Source of the DNA: Aquilaria yunnanensis
Taxonomy: Eukaryota > Streptophyta > Magnoliopsida > Malvales > Thymelaeaceae
Assembly: GCA_039654915.1 (NCBI GenBank)
Contig: CM077595.1
Coordinates: 88,887,501-88,951,500 of the forward strand
Length of the DNA stretch: 64,000 bases
Direction: 5' to 3'
Part shown: positions 1 through 11,007 of the stretch, piece after piece
How positions within the stretch are numbered: position 1 is the stretch's first letter
How the letters are laid out: every line of letters starts with the position of its first letter
Position numbers and translations under genes: made by a program
Notes under the pieces: model-generated
What the model was told of the DNA's origin: nothing
The model's input: only the letters and a program-made list of their open reading frames with translations
Database searches by the model: none

Positions 1-120
1 TTTTAACAAGCAAATCAACTCTTAAAATCACTTCAAAATGACCAAGAGAAAACAAAGGGTACAGGAGAGCGGCCAGAAAAGTTCTATGATTGAGAAACTA
101 TCAGTTGAGCAAGACGTTAC

Positions 121-1236
121 CTGAATCGTTACTCGCTAAAGAAACAACATTTTGAAACAATTCCCAGCTCTGCTCATCATTCAAGCAGTCTGGTTCATGC
201 AAAAACCCCCTAGGATCAGCGTGCAGAGCTACCTCCTTGTTCCGAGAGGTGAGCACTATCATGCTCCTAGTCCCTTCTATTGGAAAGGCCACTTTTAGAC
301 TATCCCAAGATTGGACACTCCAAATGTCATCAAGCACCACTAAACATCTACTTTCCTTCATGAATTTATGCAAATTCTCTGCCAACTCTTCATCTCTCAA
401 CTTCACTATCTTATCTCTCTCATGAACACCTAAGCTGAGTATAATTCCTTCCCACAAATCTCTCCTCTGGCATTGCTTGGAGACATAGGCCCACGCGAAA
501 TGGTCAAACCCACGTCTAACTCTACCATGGTGAAAAACCCTTTTAGCCAAAGTCGTTTTGCCTAATCCTCCCATACCACAAACAGAAACAATCCGGAAAT
601 TTTTACTTTCATCCAGAAGGACCGACACTAGTTCCTCAACATTGCTCTCAAACCCAACAACATTGTCCTCAATAACATGAGGAAAAGAGCGTCTTCGCTC
701 CTTCTCTTGGGTACTTGCTCCTTCCCCATTGTCAAGTCTTTGTCTCACCCCATACGTCTGCAACCTACGAGTCAAGTCAGAGAGTTTAACGGCAATTTGA
801 TCAACTTCCGAACCAATCTTGTGGAGCGTCCGCGCTTCTTGTAAGATACAAGCTCGTCGTTTCAGAAGGTTCCAAATCCCAGCTCTTCTCCTGAACCAAT
901 CAATCGAAATGTGCCCAAATCACAAATTTATTCATAGATATTTCAAAATAGTGGCAGAAAGCCGCACCTGGAGGCGATTTTCAGAGCGAAAGTGTCAACT
1001 AAATCCTCGGCTTCGTAAGCTGTTTCTCTAATTTCAGCGACCCACTTGCCTAAAATCTCATGTGCTTCTTCTTCTGTCCCTCTCCTTGCATCGGCGTCTT
1101 TCAAGAAACACTGCATCCATCGTGCCTCCTCCTCGAGGCGCTTGATCTGGCCTTGGACCCCCAGCAAATAGTTGGCTTCTTGAAGCGTTAAGTTCGCCAG
1201 CTTCTGCACGAGGAGGGATACAACGGCATCGGCCAT
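121..1236 (-). CDS. CC-NB-ARC (CNL) disease resistance protein, 5' part, partial at window edge
   Basis: This is an intracellular immune receptor of the coiled-coil NLR class; the closest family I recognise is Arabidopsis At1g50180/RPP13-like. Exon 1 runs from the ATG at 1236 down to 968 and encodes an Rx-type N-terminal coiled coil (MADAVVSLLVQKL start, EDLVDTF-like motif). A 77-bp intron follows (967-891, GTGCGG...TTCAG). Exon 2 runs from 890 to about 121 and restores the frame. It carries the P-loop GMGGLGKTTLAKRVF, kinase-2 CLVVLDDIW, an RNBS-B-like VLTSRNKEVAL and the HEPDCL region. At 121/120 the reading meets CAG|GTAACG, a good splice donor; without splicing a stop follows at 101-103. 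The winged-helix and LRR parts would lie left of the window. Known for the family: ADP/ATP-switch sensor of pathogen effectors. Inferred: a real gene rather than a truncated one, because the donor falls just where the unspliced frame ends. Confidence 0.85.
891..967 (-). other. Intron 1 of the CNL gene
   Basis: Donor CCAG|GTGCGG at 968/967 and acceptor GGTTCAG|GAGAAG at 891/890 on the minus strand. The 77-bp length is close to the minimum for plant introns. Splicing joins phase 2 to phase 2 and brings the RRACILQEA-type linker, conserved in At1g50180-like proteins, into frame between the coiled coil and the NB-ARC domain. Confidence 0.75.
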
Positions 1237-1559
1237 TGAAGCACGCTTCCCTTTCTTCTCGTAGCTAGAAGGCTAGAGGCTAGTGCGTGATTGGGAAGCT
1301 CAAGCATACAAACAAAAGTTAGCAACGACGTTCACGCAGCACAAAATTCACAAACTGTTTGACTTTCTGCCAGGGTTGACTTTGAGGATAAGCATGGAGA
1401 TTGAAGTGTTGGAACTTTGAAGAAAACGAGCAATGGAAGTTGGATTTGCTCAGAGTAGGTTAATATCACTTGTCGTGCTTAGACTATTTTCATTTTGCTT
1501 AATCGTCCTACCTTTTCTTCTTATTCTATTTCATTTTTTATATCTTATATTATTCTTGT
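1237..1559. other. Upstream region of the CNL gene
   Basis: About 320 bases upstream of the minus-strand CNL start. Composition is ordinary and there is no convincing ORF. I see no unambiguous TATA box; the promoter presumably lies here. Confidence 0.4.
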
Positions 1560-2890
1560 TTTCAAAAAAATTATTTATTATTTATTTTCAACTAATAAAA
1601 GAATAAATAACTAATTGAAGTAAAAGAATAAATAATTACTGATAAAAGAACAAATGAATCTTCAAAAAGAACAAAACAAATAAGAGAACTAATTTTTCTA
1701 GAAACAATTAATGCATACTCATAAGAGAACAAATAGGTGATAATAAAAAGAATAGAAAAACAAATAGTTTGTTCATTGAGAGGACTAGCCAGGAATAATA
1801 GATAAAAGTGATAAAAAGAACAAACAAAAGTGATAAAAAAAGATTAGATAAAATTGATAAAAGAACTGAAAAAAAAACTGTTAAAATAATAGATAAAAAT
1901 GAAAAAAGAATAAATAAAGATGGTAAAAGAGCAGATAAAACTAATAAAAAAATAAACAAAAACTGGAAAAAGAACAAATAAAACTTATAAAAGAACAAAC
2001 AGGAAATGATAAAAGAATATATAAAATAGATAAAAGAACAGATAAAACTGAAAAAAATGATAAATAAGAACTGATATAAAAACATGCTAAATTGATAAAA
2101 AAAATAAATAAAAACTGATAAAAAATAGATAAAATATATAAAATAACAAATAGAATTGATAAACAAATAAAATGAACTAACAAAAGACAAGTAAAACTGA
2201 TAAAAGAACAACTAAAACTGATAAAAGAACAAATAAAAATTGATAAAATAATAGATAAAAAGTCATAAAAGAATAGACAAACTAATAAAATAAATAAATA
2301 AGAACTAATAAAAGAACATATAAGAATCAATAAAAGAACATATATAAACTAGTTGTTCTACGTCAATAACTAATTATTTTTTTACCAGTAACTGTTTATT
2401 TTTTAGACTTTAATGAGATATTTTTTCTTTTATTAGTTGAAAATTTTAAAACAAAAGAAAAAGTAGATAACTTTTATTAAAAAAAATGATAAGATAAAAA
2501 GGCCAAAAAAGAAAAGGAATAAAACTAAGAAGAAAATGTATTCAAATTAACAAACTAAAAAAACAAAGAACAAAACAAATGAAAAAGTTAAATAAAAAAT
2601 AAGATGAAAAAAAAAGGTTAAAGTTTGGAAAGAGAAAAATTGGGGGAAATGGAAAAAGATGAAAAATAAAGCAAAAAAAAAAAAAATGGATAAAATATGA
2701 AACAAGGCAAGAAAAAATGAACAAAGAAGCAAAAACGAAAAATAAAACAAAAAAAAAAAGGAAAAACTGTTAAGGAATGAAACAAAAAATCAGAAACAAA
2801 TGAAAAAGGGCAAAAAAAAAAAAGAAGAGAAGCTGAACAAAAAGCAAAGACGAGAAATAAAAGGGAAAATGGAAATCTGTGAAAAGATGG
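1560..2890. repeat. Degenerate A-rich minisatellite tract (GATAAAAGAACAAA-type)
   Basis: Tract of about 1.3 kb built from imperfect copies of a ~20-nt motif such as ACTGATAAAAGAACAAATAA. From ~2460 to 2890 it turns into almost pure A/G. Long apparent ORFs on the minus strand here (F/I/Y/S only) are a by-product of composition and are not genes. The same motif recurs in reverse orientation at 46-49 kb. Confidence 0.7.
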
Positions 2891-2904
2891 AAAACGAAAG
2901 ATTA

Positions 2905-3492
2905 TGAGTAAATTTCATGAATGATCTCTAACGTTTAGTCATTGTTTCCTTTTAATCCTTAATCTGTTGAATATTCTGTTTTAGTCCTAAACCTATTACA
3001 ATATTTTATTTTAGTCCTAAATTTATTGAAAACATTTCATTTTGATTCCAATTTGATGAAATTTGTTAACTCAAATTATTTGTCTGATAAAACTATTTAA
3101 ATCATAAGTTAAACTATCTGATAACAGTTTTTCAATAAATTTAATCTGTATAATAATTTTTTATAGTTAATGAAAAATTCAAATCATTTTTTTCTCTCTT
3201 TGTAAATTGAACGTATTTCATTCATAAAGAAAAAAATGTTAATTTAAATTGTCTATTTACTATAAAAAAAATATTAAATTATTTAAATTTATTGGAAGAC
3301 AGTTATCAAATATTTGAATTAGAATTTCAAAATTTTCTGTAAGACAATTATTATAAGTTAAAGAATTTCATCTGATGAAGTATCAAAATGAAACAATTTT
3401 AATAAATTTAGGACCAAAATAGAACATTAAATAGGTTAGGGACTAAAAAGAAACAATGACTAAAGATTAGAGACCATTTATGTAATTTAATT
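2905..3492. mobile_element. Non-autonomous Mutator-like element, 588 bp
   Basis: Long imperfect terminal inverted repeats: the left end reads AATGATCTCTAACGTTTAGTC and continues with CCTTTTAATCC / TTTTAGTCCTAAA; the right end is the inverse (TTTAGGACCAAAA, GGGACTAAAAAG, GAGACCATTTATG). The TIR-like homology is ~120 bp. A perfect 9-bp target duplication GAAAGATTA flanks it at 2896-2904 and 3493-3501. Nine-base duplications and long TIRs are typical of Mutator-like elements. There is no ORF inside. A truncated relative lies near 60.3 kb. Confidence 0.8.
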
Positions 3493-3562
3493 GAAAGATT
3501 AAACGCAAAACAAAAGGCATAAAAATAGGAGAAAGGACACTAACATGGCTAGAACCCCTTAC

Positions 3563-4212
3563 TAGGGGTATAAGCGAACAAAGTGTTCAATAAACCGTTA
3601 AGTAACAGTTCATTTATGTAGTTAAATGAACAAACAAACTTGAATAGACATTTTTATTCAATTAGTTAAACGAACAAACATGAATAAGGTCTCGTTCGTT
3701 CATTTATATTAACGAACTGTTCGATTATTGTTCGTTTATTTTCATTTATTTATTTGTTTGTTTATGTCTATTTGTTTGTTTATTTATATATTACTTGTAC
3801 ATTAATTATTATATATAATATATTTTTATTAGTATCTACTTACTCCACACATGCATGATTATGCCCAAGTCTCCCCCAAATTAATCTATTGCCTTTGTTT
3901 TCTCGAATATAATTAGTTATTTCATTCACGACGTAAATCTGCTACAACACCAAGTTGAGCCTCATAACTTTAATCCATAATCTCTCTCGCCATCGCCTAT
4001 TACTCTGCCAGTCATTATTAGACTCGCTCTAATTCAGATTAGTGGTAGCCATCATCTTTAATTGTTCGTGTTCATTTATTAATAAATGAACAAATATGAA
4101 TAGAAAAGTTGCATTCATTTATTATTTATATTCGTGTTTGTGTTCATTAAAAATTAAATAAATGAACAAGAACAATATTTATTCATATTCATTTGGTTCG
4201 TTTACAGCTCTA
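3563..4212. mobile_element. hAT-type MITE
   Basis: Starts TAGGGGTATAAGCGAAC and ends GGTTCGTTTACAGCTCTA, which is nearly its inverse. This TAGGGGTGTAAACGAAC-like terminus is common in plant hAT MITEs. The interior is filled with ATGAACAAA / TTCATTTATT motifs in both orientations. The flanks CCCCTTAC (3555-3562) and CCATTGAC (4213-4220) match at 5 of 8 bases, consistent with a decayed 8-bp duplication. Confidence 0.65.
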
Positions 4213-4622
4213 CCATTGACATAAGGTCCTCAAATTATGCTAAAAAAAATCACTGTTATTTACTTTGTTATAATTAATTTATAATTTTTTATCTCAATAT
4301 TTTGTGTATAAATTCAAAAAATTTACCATAAATGGTAAACAAAAACTCATAGTTTCTAAATATAAATTTATTAAATTGTTTCTAGTGAATCATAAAATAA
4401 ATAAATTTAAGATAAATTTTAGTTAAGAAAGATAAATGTCTTATGCGGAGTGTTTTATTATGAAAAGTATAGGAGTATAATTTGAATTGGTATTGGTGGG
4501 AAATGGAAATTTATGAAATTCACGGCACAAACGAATCCGTGACAAGGGAAGAATAAATCGTGTGGAAGTTGCGTGTTAAAATAAATGGTGACAAAGGTAG
4601 GCATTTTGCCATTTTCCTCCTA
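4213..4622. other. AT-rich intergenic stretch
   Basis: Between the hAT MITE and the next Mutator-like element. I see no ORF, RNA gene or clear repeat. Confidence 0.4.
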
Positions 4623-4632
4623 CAACAACCAC

Positions 4633-5819
4633 GAGAAAATTGTACATATAACCCCTAATTTTTTATTATTGTACCATTTTATGCTCCATCTTACATTTTT
4701 TACATAAGATATCTATAATCTCCTAAAAGTGTATAATTTTGGATCTTTTTGTGGATGGAAGTAATTAATATGGATGGAAAACACCACTATAGTACACCAG
4801 TGTGCTCGACTTGCCACAGTAGCACAATAATCAACAGCTAACGATAATGTGGCTAGGAAGAAAACTAATAAAAATATGATAATATGAAAATAGAAAAATA
4901 ACAAAAAAGAAAGAAAAATGAAAAAACAAAAAGCATTTACCCGCCCCTGCCGGCTTGGCCTACTCCATCCCTCGCCGCCTCCGTGCTCGGCTTCCTTCCC
5001 TCATCCGTCGATTCGCCACTCCGTTGATTTGGCCCTCCGTCGATTTACCTATTCGTCCTCTTCCTCCACGTCGATTCGCCCCTTCGTCATCGTCCTCTGC
5101 GTTGATTCGCCCCTTTCTTCCTCGTCCTCTCACAGGATGATCTCAAAGACCCCACCGACGAGGACGCATCTCTCCGAGACACCAACATATCCTCCTGGGA
5201 CGACGACAAGTTTGGCGGCACCCATGCCAAGCCAGAAGACGAACCGCATCTGACCCATCTTCAAGTCCGCATCCTACACCGAGGATGCGAAGCCGCTACG
5301 CATCTCCGGTGTCTCCAGGATGGCTCAGGCAGTCACCAATGGAGACCCTAGACTAATGGAAGAGGCCGTTGGCGAGATCGAGGCGATGGCTTCAGAGAAT
5401 ATCCAAATAGTCTTCGAATCGTCGGGCTTAAGGCTGAGACGGCGGGGGAAGGAGGTGGAATGGGAGGCAAAAGAGGCTGCGGGTGAGGGAGGAGCAAGAA
5501 GAGGTCTGGGTGGAGGAGGTAGTGGCCGGCCGGCGGAGATGTGGATCGGGTTTCTTTTTTTTTTTTTTTTAAAATTTTCTTTTTCCCACATTTTATTATT
5601 ATTATTATTTTTTTATGTCATCGCCAGTAATTGATTATTGTGTCACTGTGACAAATCGCACGCACTAGCATTTTTCATTTACATTAACGATTTATGTCCA
5701 TGTAAGGTAAAAAACTGTACACTTTTAAGATATTAGGAACATTTTATGTAAACAATTATAAAACAGGGCCCAAAATGGCACAATAATAAAATATTAGGGG
5801 CTATAAATACAATTTACTC
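4633..5819. mobile_element. Mutator-like element with GC-rich cargo (Pack-MULE-like), family A copy 1
   Basis: Left end GAGAAAATTGTACATATAA followed by CCCCTAAT; right end is the inverse (ATTAGGGGC, TACAATTTACTC). TIR homology continues for over 80 bp (TTATTATTGTACCATTTT versus AAAATGGCACAATAATAAA). A perfect 10-bp direct repeat CAACAACCAC flanks it at 4623-4632 and 5820-5829. The core, about 4930-5565, is far richer in G/C than the ends and holds coding-like sequence. Outer parts match the element at 27.5 kb, but the core does not. Confidence 0.8.
4930..5565 (+). pseudogene. Captured gene fragment(s) inside the Mutator-like element
   Basis: The GC-rich core has open coding-like frames on the plus strand, for instance an acidic stretch around 5140-5285 (includes SSWDDDKFGG) and MAQAVTNGDPRLMEEAVGEI at 5320. 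They are in different frames and I cannot name the source gene. The abrupt rise in G/C inside AT-rich TIRs is what a transduplicated host exon looks like. Expression or function is not shown. Confidence 0.4.
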
Positions 5820-6072
5820 CAACAACCACATCTAACCTAGCCAATGCCCACTCAACTTTTCTGCTCTCAGTTCCCACATAATTGGGATATTGTCATATTG
5901 ATCTACTAGTTTTAAACTTTTTTTTTTTTTTGTCTTTTTGTTCCAATTTGGTTGAAATTGCATATGAGCCCAGCCCAATATCAGCCTGCTCCCTAATTTT
6001 TTAGATGCCATATTTATGTTCAATGCAGGCACACAAGTAAATTTAGCTTTGGCCAATAATTTCCATCTTGTT

Positions 6073-6833
6073 TAGGGGTGTTCACTGGGTAGGTTTTGAT
6101 AGGATTTGCAGTAAATTTGAACCGCTGTGCATAGATAATCGGGTTACACAATATAAAACTGAACCATGTCTTATACCACAAAATCCGATTAAAACTTAAA
6201 CCGCATAAAATGTGATTCAGGTCAGTTCAGTTTGATCGGTTTATGTTTTTTATCATATTAAACAATTTAGGTTACCCCATAACACTTGTCTTAATGTTAA
6301 TACATTGTCCTCAATATCAAATAGTTTTGTGAAATATCAATAATTCTGAACTTTAGAACATTACAATGACAAAATAACCTTAATGTTATAAGATATAAAG
6401 CTAGTATTTGAAGTCCAAAGCTTCTATCACTTTGGAATTCTTTAACTTCTTATGCATAATTTCTTCTTACCACACAAGGTTGTTGAAGCTATCAACATAG
6501 TTTCACTGCACCACTATAAGATTTTTTTGTTAGCTCGAGATATAAGATAATATTTTATAATATATTTTAGAATAACAAAATAAAAATCATTTAAACCTAT
6601 AAAAATAGTAAAAGGGGGTTAGGCTTAACTTTCTCATTTGTTAGCAAAAATTGTGGTTTGGTTATGTTTTTACTGATTTTAAAATTAAAACTTGAACCAC
6701 ACAACATATACATCCCTTTTTTATTTTTAGAACCTGAACCATACTGTAACTTGCATAAAACTACGTAGCTACCTGGTTGATTTGGTTCAGTTCATACGGT
6801 TTCATGAGTTGAGCGAGTTGGATGAACATCATA
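6073..6833. mobile_element. hAT-type non-autonomous element
   Basis: Left end TAGGGGTGTTCACTGGG, right end GGATGAACATCATA, roughly inverted. Imperfect 8-bp flanks ATCTTGTT (6065-6072) and ATCCTGCT (6834-6841) match at 6 of 8. The interior has repeated AACC/GGTT-rich words (for example GAACCGC, GGTTTATG, GGTTCAG), as in other plant hAT MITEs. No ORF. Confidence 0.6.
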
Positions 6834-6841
6834 ATCCTGCT

Positions 6842-7184
6842 TTTCTATATTTCTTACTATGAGAAATGTTTTTTCACCAATATTATACTATACACTAAAA
6901 GCTGTTTTCCAGTTATTGTTTATTTGAATAGTAAACTATAGTGTCTTCTGGTTTTGCCCATCGATTTTGGGTTAGGTTGCGGCCTTTTCTATCACCTGAT
7001 TTTTTTTTTGGAATGCGATCGCCTCTTTTAGAAATTTGGTTAGATTTTCAAAAGATAATAGCTTTTTGAGTGTCTGTCTTGCTATTCTCTAACTTTTATT
7101 TTGTTTCACGTTTCTTTCTAGTGAAACATGTTTCCAGTCTTTGTATTGATTATGTTTCCCATATTAGACCTTGAGTTTGATCAG
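6842..7184. other. Intergenic stretch before the LTR retrotransposon
   Basis: AT-rich; no gene or repeat recognised. Its last five bases (7180-7184, ATCAG) are the left target-site duplication of the retrotransposon. Confidence 0.4.
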
Positions 7185-7256
7185 TGTTGACACCCAATTT
7201 CGTCCGGGTGTTTTAAAATTTTGAAAAAAATTTTATTAAAAAAAATTAATTTAAAA

Positions 7257-7287
<31 letters not shown>

Positions 7288-7710
7288 TTACTGTTATTAT
7301 TAAAAAAAATTTAATTAGTTTAAAATATATTTTTTTTTTTGTGAAAATTTGATTTAAAATGATATATGTGTGAATATGTGTATGTTTGAAATAAAATAAA
7401 ATTTCATGAAAAAAATGACAAAAAATTAAAAGTTTGAGGTAAAAATGACAAAATTGAGAAGTTTCGGAAAAAATTGACAAATTCTAAAAGTTCCAGGAGC
7501 ATTTGGTAGTTTGTCACATAAAATTTTGAGCCTGCCGACGTTTTTGGCTCCAATTGACAGAAAACGACAAAATTGTCAAAATCAGAAGCTTCAGGAACTT
7601 ATCCAGAGGCTGAGAGACGTAAAGGACTAAAATTGTCATTTTACCAATTTAAAAGATAAGTTTGAAATTTTTTATTAATTTATCCATCAACAGTTCAGCT
7701 AAACTTCCTC

Positions 7711-7718
7711 TATAAATA
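7711..7718 (+). promoter_or_regulatory. TATA box of the 5' LTR
   Basis: TATAAATA inside CTTCCTCTATAAATAGCCCC. Genomic transcription would start about 30 bases downstream, near GTGCTGAACACAGAG, placing U3/R at roughly 7740. The same box is at 20910-20917 in the 3' LTR. Confidence 0.65.
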
Positions 7719-9340
7719 GCCCCCCAAATTTTGTGCTGAACACAGAGAAAAATAGAAAGAAAAGCTTAGAGCTCCGTTTTTAAAATAGAAAAAATTACAG
7801 CCTTAGTCCCTAGCTCTCCTTCCTTTCCTCAGAAAATCTCAAAAACTTTTCATTTTGACGATTAAGCCATCTTCTTCCCCCCCGCGCGCCCTCTGTTTCC
7901 ATTTCTCAGAATTCAGAATTTAAAATCAAGGGTACAACTCTCATTTAATCCTTCATCTTTTCAATTTCTTTCACTTTGGTCACTAACTTTGTATTTTATT
8001 CTTGCAGAATTAATTACTAACCCTTTTAATTTTTACTTGTTTGTTTATTATTTGTTTATTACTAACCCCTTTTTTTATTGTTGTTATTAACTTACTAACA
8101 ACTAACTTTTAATACTATTATTGTTACTAACCTTTTAATTTTTGCATTATTACTAACTTTTATAATTGTTGTTAACAATTAATTAACTTTTATTATTGTT
8201 GTTAATTAATTAATTTAATTAACTTGGCTAACTTTTATTATTGTTGTTAATTAATTAATTTAATTAACTTGGCTAGCTTTTTATTATTTTTGTTAATTAA
8301 TTAATTTAATTAATTTGGCTAACTTTTTATTTATTGTTGTTAATTAATTTAATTAATTTGGCTAACTTTTTATTATTGTTGTTAATTAATTAATTTAATT
8401 AACTTGGCTAACTTTTTACTGTTGTTAATTAATTAATTTAATTAACTTGGCTAACTTTTTATTATTGTGGTTAATTAATTAATTTAATTAACTTGACTAA
8501 CTTTTTATTATTGTTGTTTAACAATTAATTTAATTAACTTTGCTAACATTTATTATTATTTTTAAAGTGGATGGCCAAAAAGCCCCACTTTATTATTATT
8601 AATTTTTTTTCTTTATATAATTTTTTTATTTAATTCACCTTTACCCTTTACTAATTAATAAATAAATGAAAATTAAAAGAAGATTATTTTGTAATTAATT
8701 ATTAAGGCTAATAAAAATTATTTTTAAAAAAGCCAATTATTTTTATTTTTATATACATGTTTTTAATTCTTTAAAGATAACAAAAAGTTAAAATTAATTT
8801 TAATAGTTATTTTTATCCAGTAAAAATAATAAAAAAATAAAAATAAAACCTGTTTAAAAAAATACATGAAAATAAGACTTTATATTTTACTGATTTATTT
8901 AAAATATAACTTTTAAATCCACTAAAATAATAAATATTTTTCATTAAACAAGAAAACAAAAAGAAAATTAAAACAAGATAAGAAAAAGATAAGAAAGATA
9001 AGAAAAAGATAATAAAGATAAGAAAGATAAGATAAGATAAGAAAGATAAGAAGGAAAAGAAAGAAAAGAAAGAAAAGAAATAAAAATTTTTAGATTATTA
9101 ATGAACCTAAAAATTCTATAACAAAAAGAATTACGAATTAGTAATTAAACTAATAATTAATTCCATAAAAATAAGAATTAAATAATTAACTATAAATTAA
9201 ATCAACTTACATATCCGGATGATCCGTCAGGATCTGCGGTTTAAAAAAAATATCACCCTTTTAATTAAATAAATTAAATAAAAAAAAAAGATAAAAATCC
9301 ATATTTACAATATGGATTAAATTATTTAAAAGTTCACCAA

Positions 9341-9432
9341 ATTCCGTGTCCAAATGACTCGGCAGAGTCCATGGTTCGGAATCAAAAATCTTCCGTGTCC
9401 AAATGACTCGGCAGAGTCCATGGTTCGGAAGT
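9341..9432 (+). repeat. Direct duplication within the LTR (two ~37-bp copies)
   Basis: CCGTGTCCAAATGACTCGGC, continuing AGAGTCCATGGTTCGGA, occurs twice within ~90 bp. The same pair recurs in the 3' LTR at about 22541-22632. Confidence 0.8.
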
Positions 9433-9707
9433 ATAAAATTTCATACAAATTAATTAATTTAAAAATCCACATTTCGACTAATCCAGTTAAAATTTCTAAT
9501 TTTGAAAATTAACTGAGAATTATTTAAAAGCAAAGCAAAACAAAATTAAAATCAACTAAGGTGCCAATTTTTGGGCGTTTTAACAAAGTTGTTTTAACGT
9601 AACCGTACTCCCGATCCCCGAACTCTCGCAGACCAATTTTAAGGTGACCAATCGACCTAAGAAAACTGATTGGTGGCGACTCCCGAAAACCCGACGTTGC
9701 CACAGCT

Positions 9708-9726
9708 TGGCGACTCCGCTGGGGAC
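9708..9726 (+). promoter_or_regulatory. Primer-binding site
   Basis: TGGCGACTCCGCTGGGGAC begins 3 nt after the end of the 5' LTR. It starts with TGG as required to pair with a tRNA CCA end. I associate this sequence with Tat/Ogre-lineage elements primed by an arginine tRNA; the tRNA identity is recalled and not verified. Confidence 0.75.
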
Positions 9727-10435
9727 TCCACGTTAGTGAGTCGAGCCTAAAATTGATTTGTTTTGATTTACTTTGCTTATTATGTGGATTTATATGTTAT
9801 ATTTACTTATTCTAAACATGCATAATGCATTCACAATATGAAGCTCTATACCCGAGCTTTCTCAAATCGAACACAATTCTTTCTAAGCGGAATTGGTGTT
9901 GTTGTCCTTGTGAGGCCATGGTCTCCAAGCCTTCACCGGTTTCAAAGTAGCAAAGTAGTGTATTGCCTCCTGAGACGGTTAGTCTCTGCATGGGCCCACG
10001 AAAAGCTATGACTCGAATTAATCCATTCCTTACATTAACCCTAGAGGGTAAGGAATCGGGCCATCACTATAATTTAGTGATGGGATTCGGGAACTATCCC
10101 TTGCCTTTTTGATAAGCCACCTTATGCATATAGAACTCCCCACTTAACCATAGAACTGACCATAGAATTTCTACCATTTTACCAACGCCATAAGCACGTC
10201 CTTGTTATGCTATGTTGTTGCTCTACACTTTTATTTTCTTCGTGTCTTATATTTATCGTTTTAATTCATTTTTCCATAATACTTCATGAATTGTTAATTA
10301 CTATTTAACTTGTTAATAACCTTATTTTTCTTTTGTTATACTTCCGTTCTGTGTAATTATTCTTCATGCATCAAAACCACGCATCAAATTATGCTAACTT
10401 TTTGGTCTTTATAATGACAACTAAAAGTTTTGAAG
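9727..10435. other. Non-coding leader of the retrotransposon interior
   Basis: No open frame of note and no gag match. It would form part of the transcript leader, possibly containing the packaging signal (inference). Confidence 0.4.
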
Positions 10436-10439
10436 TTCT

Positions 10440-10750
10440 ACGATAATGGATAAGCAAACTCGCTCATCGCATGCATGCATTACATTAATCACATGCATAT
10501 AAAATCTCATAAAAATAATCTCATTGCATGCATTCCATTACATTAATCACGTGCATATAAAGTCTGATAAAAACATAATCTCACTTTATATTGCATGCAT
10601 CCATTACATCAATCACACGCATATAAAATCTGATAAAAATAATCTCATTGCATGCATTCCATTACATCAATCACGTGCATATAAATTTTGATAAAAACAT
10701 AATCTCATTGTATGCATCCATCACATCAATCATATACGCATAGAATCTAA
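10440..10750 (+). repeat. Tandem repeat, about five units of ~60 bp
   Basis: Units contain GCATGCATTCCATTACAT, AATCACATGCATATAAA and TCTGATAAAAATAATCTCA, with small changes between copies. The GCATGC/ATGCAT words are palindromic. Confidence 0.75.
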
Positions 10751-10824
10751 TAAAATAAATATTCCTTTAAAAAGGTAAAATTGGACCTCAACACCAATAT
10801 TCAACTCGACTTCAAACAAGATTA

Positions 10825-11007
10825 ATGGCAGAACAAGCCGAAGGACGTCTTATAGAGATGGAGTCCAAGATAGAAAATATGGCCGGAGCAATTCCCTCCT
10901 CATTACACCAAAAAATGAAATTCATTATTGACAGAAAGTTAATCACAGTTTTGGCTGAAGAAAGCATTCTGCTATCACCTATATCAATGGTAGCAAAGAC
11001 CAAGTAG
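10825..11007 (+). CDS. Short 60-residue ORF, possible gag remnant
   Basis: ATG at 10825 opens a 60-codon frame that begins MAEQAEGRLIEMESKIENM. A charged, helix-prone start of this kind would suit the N-terminus of a retrotransposon gag, and the frame sits where gag would start. It is very short, ends at TAG 11005-11007, and no capsid or zinc-knuckle follows. It may equally be chance. Low confidence. Confidence 0.25.
   Translation: MAEQAEGRLIEMESKIENMAGAIPSSLHQKMKFIIDRKLITVLAEESILLSPISMVAKTK

Larger units (their letters stand above)
7185..9704 (+). repeat. 5' long terminal repeat
   Basis: TGTTGACACCC...GTTGCCACA, 2520 bp. It contains an (AT)n run near 7265-7290, a TATA box at 7711, a block of about eight ~45-bp AT-rich subrepeats (TTAATTAATTTAATTAACTT with GGCTAACTTTTT) at ~8165-8550, and a purine-rich GATAAGAAA tract at ~8970-9080. 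Confidence 0.95.

Noticed and set aside
1708..2330. Two long minus-strand frames of 167 and 129 codons
   Set aside because: They consist almost only of F, I, Y, L, S and C, reading the reverse of the AT-rich minisatellite; there is no domain and both overlap in different frames.
7185..9704. Segmental duplication rather than LTRs
   Set aside because: TG...CA ends, 5-bp target duplication, PBS and PPT at the proper places show that the two 2.5-kb copies are LTRs.
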